This document shows positions 47,501 through 60,069 of a stretch of DNA of 64,000 nt, one piece after another. The DNA is from Ischnura elegans (Eukaryota; Arthropoda; Insecta; Odonata; Coenagrionidae): assembly GCF_921293095.1 (NCBI RefSeq), contig NC_060253.1, forward strand, positions 79,955,992-80,019,991. The letters are read 5' to 3'. A model generated the notes under the pieces. It saw nothing but the letters and a program-made list of their open reading frames with translations, searched no databases and was not told where the DNA came from. Numbering within the stretch: position 1 is the first letter of the stretch; the number at the start of each line of letters is the position of its first letter. Made by a program: the position numbers and the translations under genes.

Positions 47501-49590
47501 CTAATAGAACAAATGTAGTTGAAATTTTTGGTTCTGTTACTCCAGCAGTTTGCCTTAATCTAATTATTATGCTATTTTTCATGTTTTTATCTAGGTTTTG
47601 GTTATTATATCGTTAATACTTAAGTAATTTCATTCTTAGAAGTCTCGATGAGTAATCTTTCTGATGATATAAGGAGAGTGACTCTGTCACACTTCGTCCT
47701 CTTAAGTCTATCAACTCATTTGGTGTATTAGTCCACTTTGACGGACTTTTTGGATTTAATTAGAATGAAAATGTAGCGAAGTGGAAAAGGTTTTTGGCGC
47801 AATAGAAGACCAAAAGAAACGCCCCTAATTGCAAAAACCAGTCTGTCAGCTTTTGTACTTCTCATGAAAGTAAATCATAACGGTAATAAGAGTGTAGTTT
47901 TAAAATATTTATGAATATTAATCAACATTCAGCAAGGAAGACGAGAAGTATCTTTTAGCATGTTTAAATAATTTAGCAGTTTTTTCACGGTTATGGTTGA
48001 TTTAAAAATAATGCAGACACTTATGACGACCTAATAGATTGATTTTGGCCTCAAAAAAGTCTAGTTCGGCGTATTATTTCGGGCCCACTTTTGGATTTAC
48101 TCGTATTTAGTACATCTGGGCTCAATGAAGTTTTTTTCTATGGCCAAGCGGAAAATCTGAAAGACACTTATGATCATAATATCTGATAATGCATCATATA
48201 ACGTCCCACTGCAATTTCTAATTTGCAATCCAGCTTCCGAGCGGGAGAAATTCAACGTCTATTCATTCCTGACCGAATGTCCACCCGCGATGGCTGCGAT
48301 GTTTTAAGGCGTGTTCGAGCGAATCCTCATCCTTTCCTTTTGTTTATATTCATGCTTGACTGCGTGAGCCCAGCCATATGCTAACGTGAGTTACGTCTGC
48401 GTCTTATGACCTTCGCGCCTGGGGGAGGCCAATGATTAGGGGTTATTATCCTTTGAAGTTAATGGCTGGCTCGTTTTGTTACTTTGATTTGTGACTCGAA
48501 AGCTCTCGGGCTCAAGAGGATTATGCGGGGAATGCCAAGATCTTTTTATTTTTCTCCCTAATCCAATTTCGTCTTGGTTGGTGACCTTTCCTTTAGTTGC
48601 GGAACTAAATGGACGTTCCTCTCCCGCCATATATTATCATTTGGCAAAATAGACGAGATTATTTGTTTCCCCATCTATCGTTGCTCTATTTTCCTCTTGC
48701 GTATAAACTCTTCCGCCCTCTTTTCCTTCTCGTATGGTTTATGTTCTCACGATGAATAGTATGGCGATATTTTCATTTGCAACACTTGGAACTTGGCGGA
48801 CAATACCACCATTTTCATTATTGCGAGTAAGTTTAGTTCTCATCAACTTTTTTCTTCGTTAATTGGAGTATCTTTACATATCTGAATGTTATTCTACTCG
48901 TTTATAATTATATATTTAGATATTTTCATGTCACTTTATTTCCTTGGCTAAAAAGATTATTTAGTAATTATTATCAGTATTTTTCAATTTCTTTATGATT
49001 ACTGCTTTGTATGAATACAATATAACTATAGTTTTTAGATAGAGTTCTATTGTATCGGTCACGTTCAATTTTTAAAATTCAAATAGTACAGCAATAGATG
49101 ATAACTAATATTAATGCCATGTTAACTCACCGTCGTGTTAATTTGAGATCATAGATATTTGTAATCTAATGATTATTAGATTGCTTTAAATTGATATTAG
49201 TATTTAAAGAAATCAAGCGGTATCACCCTGTATGAAATAGCTCATTAAGAAAGCAGGAGGTATAATATACGGTTTTCGCCGTGGTAAGTTTTATATCCTT
49301 AACTAGCGGAAAACATTGACTTTTGATTTTAATTAATATAACTCCATATATATCCTATAGAAGCATCACCCTGTGATTTAGTCAATGCTATTGAGAAAGT
49401 CTTACTGTCTTACATTGGCATTCGGAGCAGCTAACACCATCCCTTAATATTTACAGGACCAACCACAAACCTTAATAAAAATCCTCCCTAAAAACATAAT
49501 AAGCCCCTTTGTTGCTGCTACACGTATCCTATAAGAGTCTAGATTTCCTCTACTCATCATTTTTCCAGATGGGAATACCTCGGTAGTTTG
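47500..49590. other. Non-coding AT-rich stretch
   Basis: Nothing recognised beyond a slightly GC-richer patch at 48200-48700. Confidence 0.5.
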
Positions 49591-49599
49591 AGTACGCCA

Positions 49600-50175
49600 T
49601 TCATTCATTATGCATCCCCTAGTTGCATTGCATTATCTCTCCCGTTTCCCTCTTACTCTCCGGAAATGGTGCCCTCCGTAATAAATTATATCCCCAATAT
49701 CATCTCCTTTATTCTTTTCTTTTCCCCCGCCCCAACTTCTACCACCACGGATGCTCCATACGCTCCTCCACACCAGCTCCTCCCACAATGCCCCTTTGGC
49801 AATACCCTCTTCCCTCTTGCTCGTCTTCTCTCTCTTTTGCCATTATTGCTCCACAGCCTCATTTTCAGCACTACCCAGTTTTTGGGAGGAGAGCTTGTGT
49901 GTATGTGGAAGGATGCTGGCGGTATAGAGGGTGGTTTTTGGAGAAGACGCGAGGTTCAGAGAGAGGGAAGGGAGAATTAAGGAGTGTGAGATATGGGGAA
50001 GTGTTGTGGCGGAGAGAGAAAGAGAAAGAAGAAGAGTATGGGGGTAAAATGAGCGTTGGGGAACGTTGGAATGGGAAGAAGACAGAAGGGAGGAGGGGTT
50101 GGTTTCACCATCCCACTCCCATTCCCACGCCTAAAAAGCTTTCTCATCCCACCTCTTCCACTTACCGAGCGCGTG
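49600..50175 (+). repeat. CT / GA / CT block
   Basis: CT-rich at 49600-49880, GA-rich at 49890-50100, then CT-rich again. The 199-codon plus frame follows the bias and changes composition at each switch, so it is not a gene. Confidence 0.65.
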
Positions 50176-51439
50176 ACTGTGTACTCGATCGGGCGCTGCC
50201 GCTCTACCCAACGGCAGGATGATGAACTGCGTGGGGGAAGGGAACGACTCCGAGGGGGTACCTCAAGGCTGCTACGTTGGCCCCGTTCAGTTTCCAAACC
50301 ATTCTTTTATGTTTTCTTTCCTCGCGCTGGTGCACAATAGGAGACGGTCGTAAGTTTATGGGGGTAGGGGTTTAATGTTAATTAGTCCCTTCGCGTATCA
50401 GGACGATATAATCCACAGAAATATCTGATTTCATTTCCGTTCATTATTTTTTTTCTAAAATCTCCATCGTCACAGGGAAAAGATGGCTGCAGTTTCTTTT
50501 AAATTTCTTTTTTTACCCTCATTCTTCGAGTCTTTCCTCCCCCGCTTCCTACATCTAACAACCCTCCTCCCCCCCCCCCCAAATGCATCCCATACCCCTG
50601 TCTCACTCAGCCGTCCGAAAAAAATAAGTTATTGATTTTTCACCCCTGACGGGTGGGAAAGTCGGACGTTGCCAATTTTCATGAGAGCCTTGCTCTATCT
50701 GCCTCCCTGAACAGACCGAAGGGGATTCCTTCAAAAGTTAAAAAAGAAAAAATCCTGGAATAATGTAATGGAAACTAAGTTCTGCATTGATCAATCCTTT
50801 GGATGTTTTATCAGTGATTTCTACTAGGCCGAGAAGATAAATTGGTGATACGATTTCGAAATTATTCGTTGTCTCACCTTTCTACTGATGGTAATAGCAA
50901 GTTAGCGAGTAAGCAAGTATTCTAGGAACTGTAGAGTAAGACCTCCCATTTGACGTCAAAACATGCTTTCCTTTTCGTATTTATTGCCCCCATGCAAACT
51001 ATGTGATGCTAGGATTTATCCTTTTAATAAGTTTTCATGTTTTCACAGAACGGTAGCAAATGAGATGGTTTCATTTTCCACTTCACTAAAAATATCTCTT
51101 TCTATAGTAAGAGTCCCAAATGTTTAAGAATCACATTTCCATTTTCTATTTTGTTTTATTATGTCCTAAATATATTCCAGATAGGTCTTAATGCATGGGA
51201 GCCAGTGGATATTCTAGGACAAACTGGGTTCAGGTGGTTTTTCGGAGGTGGATTCTATTTCATATAAATTTTGAGTAAACTCCGAGCCTCATATAAGGCA
51301 AAAGTAGTGGGAAGCTCTCGAGCAAAATTGATGCGTTAGTTGCCCCAAGCCGAAATTACCCCTGCTATAAAAAATATGTCTCTAATGTATGCTGTTATAG
51401 GCATGCAATACTAATTATTCGGCATAATATATGATGTGT

Positions 51440-51970
51440 CGATGACTCTTCAATCGCGTCCTCCGTTAGGCTACTATCTCAAGCGGTGCTCTCGTGTCTT
51501 CTTGGGATCACATCAGCACGACACCCCTGCCCCACCTATCCCTCACGTCGTTCGAGCCAAACTTATGCTACCCTCCAACTTCCCAACTTTCGCAGTCCCT
51601 CAGACCAACCTTTCTGCATCCTTTACCCCATACCTAAGTTTCTCCTCCCTCTATCCTTCCTTTAAGGCGACAGCAGCTCTGCTATTCGACCCTCGCCTAA
51701 TTTGCCTTCATCTCCTAGCTGCTCTTTGATTCGCCTTCATTTTTCCAAGGCTCATCCGGCATTATATACCTATCTCATTCTCCATAATCAGGCTACTTCC
51801 ACCCTCCCTCCAAAAATTTCACCCCTCTTCCTTGATTCATTCTTCTTTTTTTTTGAGCAACTTCGTTCTCTTTCTCTTCACTCTTTCATCGCATTTACTC
51901 ATTTTACTCCCTTCTCTTATCCTTCTCTTTCGAAGAGCTTTCCCACTCTCCTCCTCCGCTACCCGCTCTA
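51440..51970 (+). repeat. Pyrimidine-rich block
   Basis: CT-rich plus strand with short Ser/Leu/Pro open frames only. No motif cluster was noticed. Confidence 0.6.
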
Positions 51971-52679
51971 AGATGATTAGTCGCTAAAAGGATCCACCTA
52001 GAATTACGTCCGTTCATTCCATTTTTCTTCCTTTCCCCATTTTCCTCCTTGACTCGCCCTCAGGGCTCTACTTTGCCAATTCAACCCCTGGTTGACGCAC
52101 TCAGAGGCTTTTATCATGAGCTGATGAACAAAGGATATTTGTTTGCTCGCTTATTTTTATGTGAACATCCATCAAACAAGCGTAATAGAATTTATCACGC
52201 TGATCATCCCACCCGCCGTACTAAAAAGCGAAGTATTAAATTAAGGCGCATGTTAGAAACTGGTTTACATTGCTGTATAAGAACACGTCTCTGCTGCTGC
52301 TTTATTGCCATACATTTTTGAATTTCCATTTGATAAGTTAGAAGGATTATGAACCCTCGATAATCCTCCGATTTGAATCCTCGATAGTATGATGAACAAA
52401 ATTGATAATTGGAAAATCAATGGTTACGGTACACTTCTTGCGCTAAATCCAGATTGTTTGGCATTCTTCATTTTTTGGATTTAACACCAATTAAATTCCG
52501 TAGCTAATGTATTGGAAGTATCCTCACTGAGAGACTTTAGAGTGTGAGCTCATATTTGACCGGTTATTTTGCTGCTGAGTCTTGCAATGCGTTCCGGCGT
52601 AAGCCAAATTTGAAATAGAGGAATTTTTGAAGAATATTTTGAAACATTGGGTATTCTCATTTTGCAAGTGCTTGGTCTT

Positions 52680-53400
52680 ATTTTACATTCACCTCGATGT
52701 CTCACTGACCTCAGCATCCTAAATACTTTTGGTCCTCTTTTTCTCATGCTTTTACCAATCTCCACTCAACACTGTCTCTCCCATTCGTACGTTCTTATTA
52801 CAGTCCTCATCTCATACACTCTGCATCCGAAAATACTCCCTTCCCTCAGTCCACCTTAGGCTTTCCCCCCCAAACCATCGAAAAAATATATAACCAAACT
52901 CACCCCCTCTCCCTGTCTTACCCCGTCATCCCCCAACCTCCTGCCTCTCCCTACCCCACCCACTCCTTCTCTATTCCGTTGCCATAGAAACCCGGTCCTT
53001 GGCTGCTTCATTCTTATTTTTTTTATCTTTTCGCTTTCCCCCCTCCACCGTACCCTCCCCCTCCACCCCTCATACCACACCCACGCCTCCCTCACACCCC
53101 CTTCCACCATTCCGTCCTATTCTTCCCTCTTCCCCACCCCCTCACGGCCCGAAGTCCCAAAAAGAAGCCCTTCCCCTACAATCTTACGTGTCCTGAGAGG
53201 GTGGTGTGGGGAAAATGAGGGGTGGGATCGCGTCGGGGGGGAGGGACAGGGGGTATGGCAGGGGGTGTATGTGGGAGGGAAATTTAGACGTGGTAGGAAT
53301 GAGTTGGTTCTCTTCCCCCTCACTTCCACCGCCCAGGGCCCACCCAAAAACCTCTCCTCTTCCTCCCCCTCCTTCATCTGTCCCGGGGATCTTGCATATG
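52680..53400 (+). repeat. CT / GA / CT block with candidate X-box
   Basis: CT-rich at 52680-53190, GA-rich at 53195-53290, CT-rich at 53310-53390. Frames of 110-141 codons on both strands are composition artefacts. Confidence 0.6.
52978..52991 (+). promoter_or_regulatory. Candidate RFX X-box
   Basis: GTTGCCATAGAAAC fits the X-box pattern RYYNYY-WW-RRNRAC bound by RFX/DAF-19 factors, which control ciliary genes in animals. It stands alone in a CT-rich block, with no recognised gene start downstream, so the functional call is weak. Confidence 0.3.
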
Positions 53401-54329
53401 CATGCGGAAGGAAAGATTCTGGGCGCTTTTTTCGGAAAGGGGGAAAAAGACGGGGTAAGAGTGTGTGGTCTCCTCCTGCGACAATTCGTAAACGCCGTTT
53501 CGCGCAGGGCACCGTGTGGCATATACTTGCGGGAGTAAACACGCTTTAGTGGTGTAAGCTCCGGGTGTATTGGTTTTCCCGGCTTATAAGTATTGTAGAT
53601 TGCGGTTATGTGAATGAATTGATAATTTTTTTTCGTTCGATTCTTGAAATTTGGGTTGCAATTATGGTCAGTGCCATAAATATGCTGTAATTGTATCTAC
53701 TTTCGATTATCTGATAGGTTTATTTCGCACATGTGCGCACGCAGGATGAGAAACTGAAACAAATGCATACAAAATAATAGGACTCTTTGGGAACGTGGCG
53801 TAAATGGATTAATTTCTTGGTCATTACATAGTTGCTATATTATAATTCATCTAAATGGGCTATGTTCCCATGCGATATTATTAATTAAATAGGTACTTAT
53901 ATTAATTAAAAAATAACCATTTTACCTGCCCAAGCGAAGTTGTTCTGGAGCAGTCTAATGCCAGCGAGATTAATCTACCTTATACTAACCTTCGGAAATA
54001 CCAGCGAAAAATTTGTTGAAATTGATGCAAACGAACGATAGCGATAAAAATTCAAAAGTAAATAATAGATGAAGGGTGAAACATTAGCAAAGTTGGTGTA
54101 GAATAGACTTCAACATTAACCAGATAATTATTTATGACTATTTATTAATCACTCATGGAGTAATATTTATTATTTTCATTGTTGAAATGATTAGTTCCGA
54201 CTATAATCGCGAATGCAAAGATACTAGTGGGAATATAAAGAAGCAGAACAAAAGGTGTAACTGTAGAAGTTGCTCTCCCACTATAGTTTGATGGAATATT
54301 TTTCTTCGGGTTAGGGTTTTTAGCGAATT

Positions 54330-54745
54330 GGGCTGGATCAGAAGGAAGGAAGTAGAGAGAGGGGGATTAGTAAGCATTTTGGCGGCCATTTTGGTTCCCG
54401 CGGTGAAACTTCCGCGCCGTGGCGTTTGGCGGGAAAGCGAGAGAAATGTGGGGGGGGAGGGGTGAGAGTGAGAAGAGGTGGATAAAAAATTAAGAAAAGG
54501 TGAAGTAAAGTGGTGTGAGGTTGGGAGACTTCCGAAAACCCACCCACGACTCCTCCTTTCTTCTTTCTTTCTTTCCCTCAACCTCTTTACAGCTGCCTTT
54601 TGTTCGTCGCTCGGAATATTGGAGAGGGATAGAATGGGGAAGGTTTTTCCATCGAGAGAGGAGGCGAGGAGGGTAGGAAACCAATTTCTTCGGTGAGGGC
54701 ACGAAGGGAAGAGAGGGGGTTGGTTTTCCTCAGGTTTGGAGAGGA
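54330..54745 (+). repeat. GA / CT / GA block
   Basis: GA-rich at 54330-54530, CT-rich at 54540-54600, GA-rich at 54610-54745. It contains the E2F/YY1-like cluster. Confidence 0.6.
54370..54445. promoter_or_regulatory. Promoter-like cluster: E2F and YY1/Pho motifs
   Basis: A perfect E2F-type site TTTGGCGGGAAA lies at 54425-54436, with TTCCCGC at about 54395. A YY1/Pho-like GCCATTTTGG lies at 54385-54394 next to CATTTTGGCGGC. The patch is CpG-rich in a purine-rich block (54330-54530) that turns CT-rich at 54540. No gene start is visible within a few hundred bases, so it could be a promoter, an enhancer or a coincidence. Confidence 0.45.
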
Positions 54746-54749
54746 TGGG

Positions 54750-57700
54750 GTGTATATAGGGGTGGAATTCTTTAGAATAGGGATGTTTTTTTCCTGAGAA
54801 TACAGAGAAAATTAGGAATTGAATTGTTCCAGTGATTATGTAGAAAAAAATCAGCGTGTAAGTGATAATTAGGCATTAAATTTGTTCAAACGCTTCGAGT
54901 GATCGATTCTGAAGTCGATTTTTGGATATCATTGGCCGACGAAATTCTAAGTTTCCCAGCTAAACTACGTTGAATCCTTTCCAGTCTGCATGACTTCAAT
55001 TAGGAAACCCTCCAATCAAGTATCCTTGGATTTGAAGTCGTAAAGTATCGGATGGTGAGCAAATAAGAATGACTCCTAGTCTAGTATTTCTTATCGATAT
55101 TCATTGGGCAATTATTTGGTTTAAGGCAGTATTTTGAATTTATATAATATCTCATACTCGATTGAAAATATCTCTCGATTGCAACAAATTTCATGCAGAA
55201 ATAGGAAACTTTTACGTTTTAAAAACAGCATTTCATCCCTAATTATATTCTTGTTTCATGGTTTTACTATTCAAACAAAGTATCAGAAATAAATTTTTGA
55301 GCATAAATTTCTCATTTGTGCAACTATAATGCCACACTTAAAGCTATATAACCAAATGCATGGGAGAAAAAATTATTTTCATCATTTTCTGACTTAAGAA
55401 TCCAATTTGAGATGTGATTTATCTCCAATGGAAAACACCACGATACAATTTAATTTCATGGATCTTTGGCAATCATTCAACGTGTATCAGGAAAAACGCA
55501 TGCGGTTAACAGTCAGTTGCTCAAAGATTTAAAAAAGAACGGTGATTTTTTTTTGAGACTTGATTGATAGAGCAAAGGGGAGTGACGGAATCTTTTAGGT
55601 CAATTTTCTGGCGCTGGTCCACCATCAACAGGCATTCGGCTGGCAGGGTTTTATAAATATGCCTCTGAACCACTGCGGCCGTGGCTCAAAGCCACGCATA
55701 CTCTAGCAGAAATACTGTGAAATGATTGTTTCCTTTCTTTTGGTCGTATCTGTCAGGGGCACGTTTCATTGTGTACAAGGATTCGCCAAAATCTTAAATC
55801 GCCGCAGTCACTTATATCCCAGCTCGGTCCAACCTCGGTAAGTGGTGCCAGGTGGCGAATTCTCATTCAAAACGAAGTGTAATACGGATTCTCTGCAGCC
55901 GCCGAACTCGCCTCAAATGGGTTGTCGCGCCCAGATGTGGAAATCTTATCTTTTCTCACGAGTAAATACATACCTAACTCAACTTTAGTTAGTTTTCTAA
56001 ACAGACCAAGACTTTAATTCCTCTCGTAGTTATTATCATCTCGCATGAATTTCTGTTTCAGAGTAATTCAATGCTAAATAAACTAACAACTGGGCAAGTC
56101 TAAAGTGTACGTCAATGATAAGACGTTTGTGTATTTAGTTCTTATTTCTCTTTCATTGTGATATTTTTAATTTATCTGTTCGTTACATTGTTTACAATTA
56201 AGGTTGAACCCACTGGTATCATTGTTGAGTTTTTGTGACGAAATCGGACATTTAAATATCTTTTTGTTTGATATTTGATTGGCTCAACTATTATTGTCTA
56301 GTTCTAAGTAAAAATCTTTCTCAATAAAAATTTTGTTTTCCTAAGGAGGTAGGTATATAACCAATAGCTAAAATTTTAGTGGGACACAGTCAATTAAGTT
56401 GCAGTTTGCGCCCCACAGGTTGATGCCTTCTGACATAAATTATTGTAATAAGTGAACGACTGTATAAGCAGTTCATTTTTTCGATATAAAGCCTATTTCA
56501 ACAAGATTTTATAATGGTTTGGGCATTCCACAATCACTGAGTGCAATGAAATAATTGTATCGTGAATAAATGGAGCTAATATATTTCAATTGCATTTTAA
56601 GTAAGTGAAGGCGTCATTACCACTCTTTAAGCAGTGAAAAGTATTTCATTTCAAGGAGGAAACCAAAAATTCTGCACCGAACCGCTCGTAATTTATTGTG
56701 GAGATGCGCAATACGAGGTTGTATTTTTCCCCATTTCAAAGTTATTTCCGTCTCTTCCTCCCTCCCTTCAATTAAATTTAGCCCGAACGATTATTTTTCA
56801 ATGCTTTCCCGTCTTTCATCCCCAACCCTGGGCATCCGCTGGTGATCAAGGAACTAGCGCCTCGGCATTCTGTAAAGAAACAACAAATAGATCCCCATCC
56901 TTCAAATTAACGGACGAGGCAGGAGGCCTTTGAAGTAGTTTTTAATGCCAATCAAATTAAATCAGTTTCCTTCTACGAATCCGTCTCCTCCCCATGTTTT
57001 ATTGTAACTAATACTTCTTCTGTGTGTGGCTCCACCGCGGATATGACGGTTTCCTTGCCCCCAAATAACCTCTCACGACCACCCTTATGCCCTTCCGGAC
57101 CGTAAAAATCAGTGCTATCGCCATAAAATCCTTTGCAGGAGGACTTACCGACTCTTTACGCCCAAAACATCAGACTGGCCTCTTTCGGCTCCTCATGTCA
57201 GACCACCTCCAAGCTCGCTCACTATTCCTGGATAGGATCCGCGCGCACCGCTGTTAAAAGCTTTTTACAACATCCTCTTTCCCCGAGATTTTCATTTATT
57301 TTGCCTCACGTCCTCCCAGTCAACTCGCCCTAATCGTCAGTGCCTAGCATCTTTCAAGGAGGTGACTTGAAAGCAATATATCATCACGATGCTACGAGTC
57401 AATTTGTCGTTCTACTTTTTACTTGTAAACTTTGAAATATGTGTACCTATATCTATTTAGTAAGCGTGTATTAGTTAGAATAGTGAGTTCGTACTTTATT
57501 TAAATTAATACCTTAAGCCCGGTGAAACTTATCCGACAAAATCATCGGTGGACTTTTAGGTTACTCACCTCAGATTTATTACCGGTCTGCGAAAGAAGTT
57601 ATGCAATGTAATTGAGAGTAATTATAAAGTCGGAAAATAGTGTAACTAATTGTATCCTAATTCATTCTATTTATGCAGTGAAATTTGTTTCTGCAAGTAG

Positions 57701-58360
57701 CAGAAATTATTTCCCTAATCATCACTCCCTGCTGTTTTTATAGCTCGGCGTAGTGAGGAAGAATTAGCGGAAAGGGTACTTTATGGAACAGTGGAATGAA
57801 ATATGCGATGTTTCACCCCCTCAAAACATTTTATTTGATATACAACCTTTCAATTTGAATACGAACATGATGATACACAGGTATACTTATATAATATAAT
57901 AATAATATATAATAATGATACTTACTTCGTTCGAGAGTGGAGAAGTATGCTTGGTGGGCAATATAGGCCGTGATAAGCCTATGTTTCGAGTTTCATGGCT
58001 TTCGTACATAATGTAATGAACAAATGAATGCCGATTAAATTTGGATAAAAAATCTCATCTCAAAGAAAGTTTTCGTCTGACCAAGGCGACCAACGAGAAG
58101 GACTTTATTTGTTGACCAGTCGTTATTCATGACTAGAGTTAGTTCATTTAATAACCTTCAGTTTCCAATGCTCGTCTATTTTCAGTGCACATCGGTGGAT
58201 GGTAGCTTTTCGGGTAAACAAACGGCTGACCGTCGGTATTCAGATTATTATCAGCTGGAATGCCGTTGGCAACTAGGAAGTAGACCTTGGGTAATTGTAA
58301 AACAATCAATTAATGAAAGATCGGGCGCAGAAATAATTTTTCCAGTCTGAGTTGTGAGTT
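54750..58360. other. Non-coding stretch
   Basis: AT-rich, with moderately GC-rich patches at 55600-55940 and 56990-57350. No frame is recognised and no repeat identified apart from the microsatellite at 57.9 kb. Confidence 0.5.
57890..57925. repeat. ATA/TAATA microsatellite
   Basis: A run of ATAATAATAATATATAATAA type, imperfect, in AT-rich DNA. Confidence 0.7.
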
Positions 58361-58364
58361 AAGG

Positions 58365-58486
58365 TTAGCGTTGGAAATATAAAGTCAGCCGTAGTTATGA
58401 AAATTACTGCTGATAAAGATATAATTGGTGAAAGCAATCGATATTGAGCAAGCATTTAGAATGATAGAAAATTAATAATAAGCATT
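58365..58486 (+). repeat. Diverged duplicated segment, copy 1
   Basis: It shares ordered landmarks with 59040-59158: TTAGCGTTGGAA / TTAACATTGGAA, GAAAATTACTGCTGATA / AAAAATTACTACTGATA, AGATATAATTGGTGAAA / AGATCTGAGTGGAGAAA and AAGCAATCGATATTG / ATCAATCTCAGGAT. Confidence 0.65.
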
Positions 58487-59039
58487 AATAGTAGATTCGA
58501 TTGATCAAACAATTTCATAAGCCTATTTGGCTACGTAGACTGAATGTGAGCGGGATAAAATGTAGTAGGAAGTATAATGGCGATCGCAGCCATTTCCTGG
58601 CATATCTTGTCAGTAAGCATTTCTGCCTAACCATTCTACGCCCCCTTCTATTTCCCTACACCCCCCGATCAGCCACCCCTAACCCTACCAACGCGTCACC
58701 CCCCGCCCCTAGCACCCACAAGGGATCGGTGAGTGGAGCGGTCAGGGAGCGCAACGAAAAAAACTACCCCTTACACTGCCGTGCCCACCCTTTCACCCCG
58801 CTGCAATTATGCGAACCGACCCTATGTGAAAGTGAGGGTTTTAGGGCTGCCGGGTGCGCTGCGCTTACGGAAGAAATGGGAACTATAGAGACAAACGTTA
58901 CCACCGTTGAACTTGGAATCAGCGCGGAAGCAAAAGAAGGCCTCAATTTAGTCATCTAGGACAAAGTAAGAGGTATGCAAAGAGATTCATTTGGTATAAA
59001 AATATAAGCCATGATACGGTGGGTAGTAAGTACGAAAAG

Positions 59040-59158
59040 TTAACATTGGAACTGTGAAATCAGGGGTAAAATTAAAAATTACTACTGATAGAGATCTGAG
59101 TGGAGAAATCAATCTCAGGATATAAGCACGAAAGGAAGAAATTCTAAAGTAATAAAAT
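59040..59158 (+). repeat. Diverged duplicated segment, copy 2
   Basis: Direct-repeat partner of 58365-58486, about 675 bases downstream. The intervening DNA is GC-rich (about 58640-58880) and absent from both copies, so a tandem duplication plus insertion or a pair of dispersed repeats is possible. Confidence 0.65.
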
Positions 59159-59609
59159 ACATGACTTCACAGTTGTTTGTACCTGAAACTCCAGTTACAC
59201 AATCATTTGTATCTCTTGCCTGTAGTCGGGACCTATCCCTGTCTTGCCAAATAATTGTTTCGCACCAAATTTTCACTTCTATGCTTTCATCCTTGCAACC
59301 ACGGCTTCCTTTCTTTTATGCAGTGTTGCAATCTCCGTATAGTTGACAATTATAATTCAGTTAAAGGTTTGTGCAAATGATTCGTTTGTCTTGTTAGTTC
59401 ATTCTATTTCCAATGTCGCAAGGGTCGATCTTCAAATCGGTAATCGGCCATTATGATGGACGGAACCGAATCTGTAAGGGAGGGAAAAAGACGTGGTGAT
59501 GAGCGTCGCGACGCCCGGGGTGCAGCTGAACTCGCCTTCGGACGACTAGTGGCAGGGGGTGACATGGAATCTGAATCAGGAGGCTCAGAGTTTTAGGAAC
59601 CCTTCGCCG

Positions 59610-60060
59610 CTTAAGGTGACTCACCCCTTAAAAAAATCCTCCCCCCCCTTTTTAGCGGACCCCAGAGGATTCCGCGACGAAATATTTTTTTTCTACCAAA
59701 AAATCTCGTATTCCACCCAATTTTTTTTATCTCCCTCTGCTGAATAAAAAAATTTACCCCCTTTTTTCCTCTAGGAAGAAGTGAAGGAGCACCAAGTGTA
59801 GAAAAAATGCTTCACTAACCCCCTAACCTTTTACCCCACCCAAAAAAGAGACAGCCAGACCAAAAACCCTTGCCGCCAACTTCACAGACGTTCCCTCTTT
59901 TAGACTTGACGTCCTCGAGTTTCCCTTCCTTGCTTAAAAATTACTTTCGCCTTGCCGGACTCAAAAGAAACCCTGCGCTATAATCCTGGTACCCCCTCTG
60001 CCCCCCTTCAACCCCCACAGAAAGGGGCTCCCGTTTAAAACCCTCTCCCCATAGACTGCT
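59610..60060 (+). repeat. Homopolymer-rich C/T/A block
   Basis: Runs of C, T and A of 7-10 bases alternate (about 59630-59780), followed by C-rich DNA to 60060. No gene is supported. It would be prone to slippage. Confidence 0.6.
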
Positions 60061-60069
60061 GCCTATCAT

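Noticed and set aside
49623..50222. 199-codon plus open frame
   Set aside because: Amino-acid composition flips exactly at the CT/GA switches, as expected for biased non-coding DNA.
58501..58959. 152-codon plus open frame
   Set aside because: Spans a GC-rich patch between two diverged repeat copies. No motif, no splice signals and abrupt composition changes.
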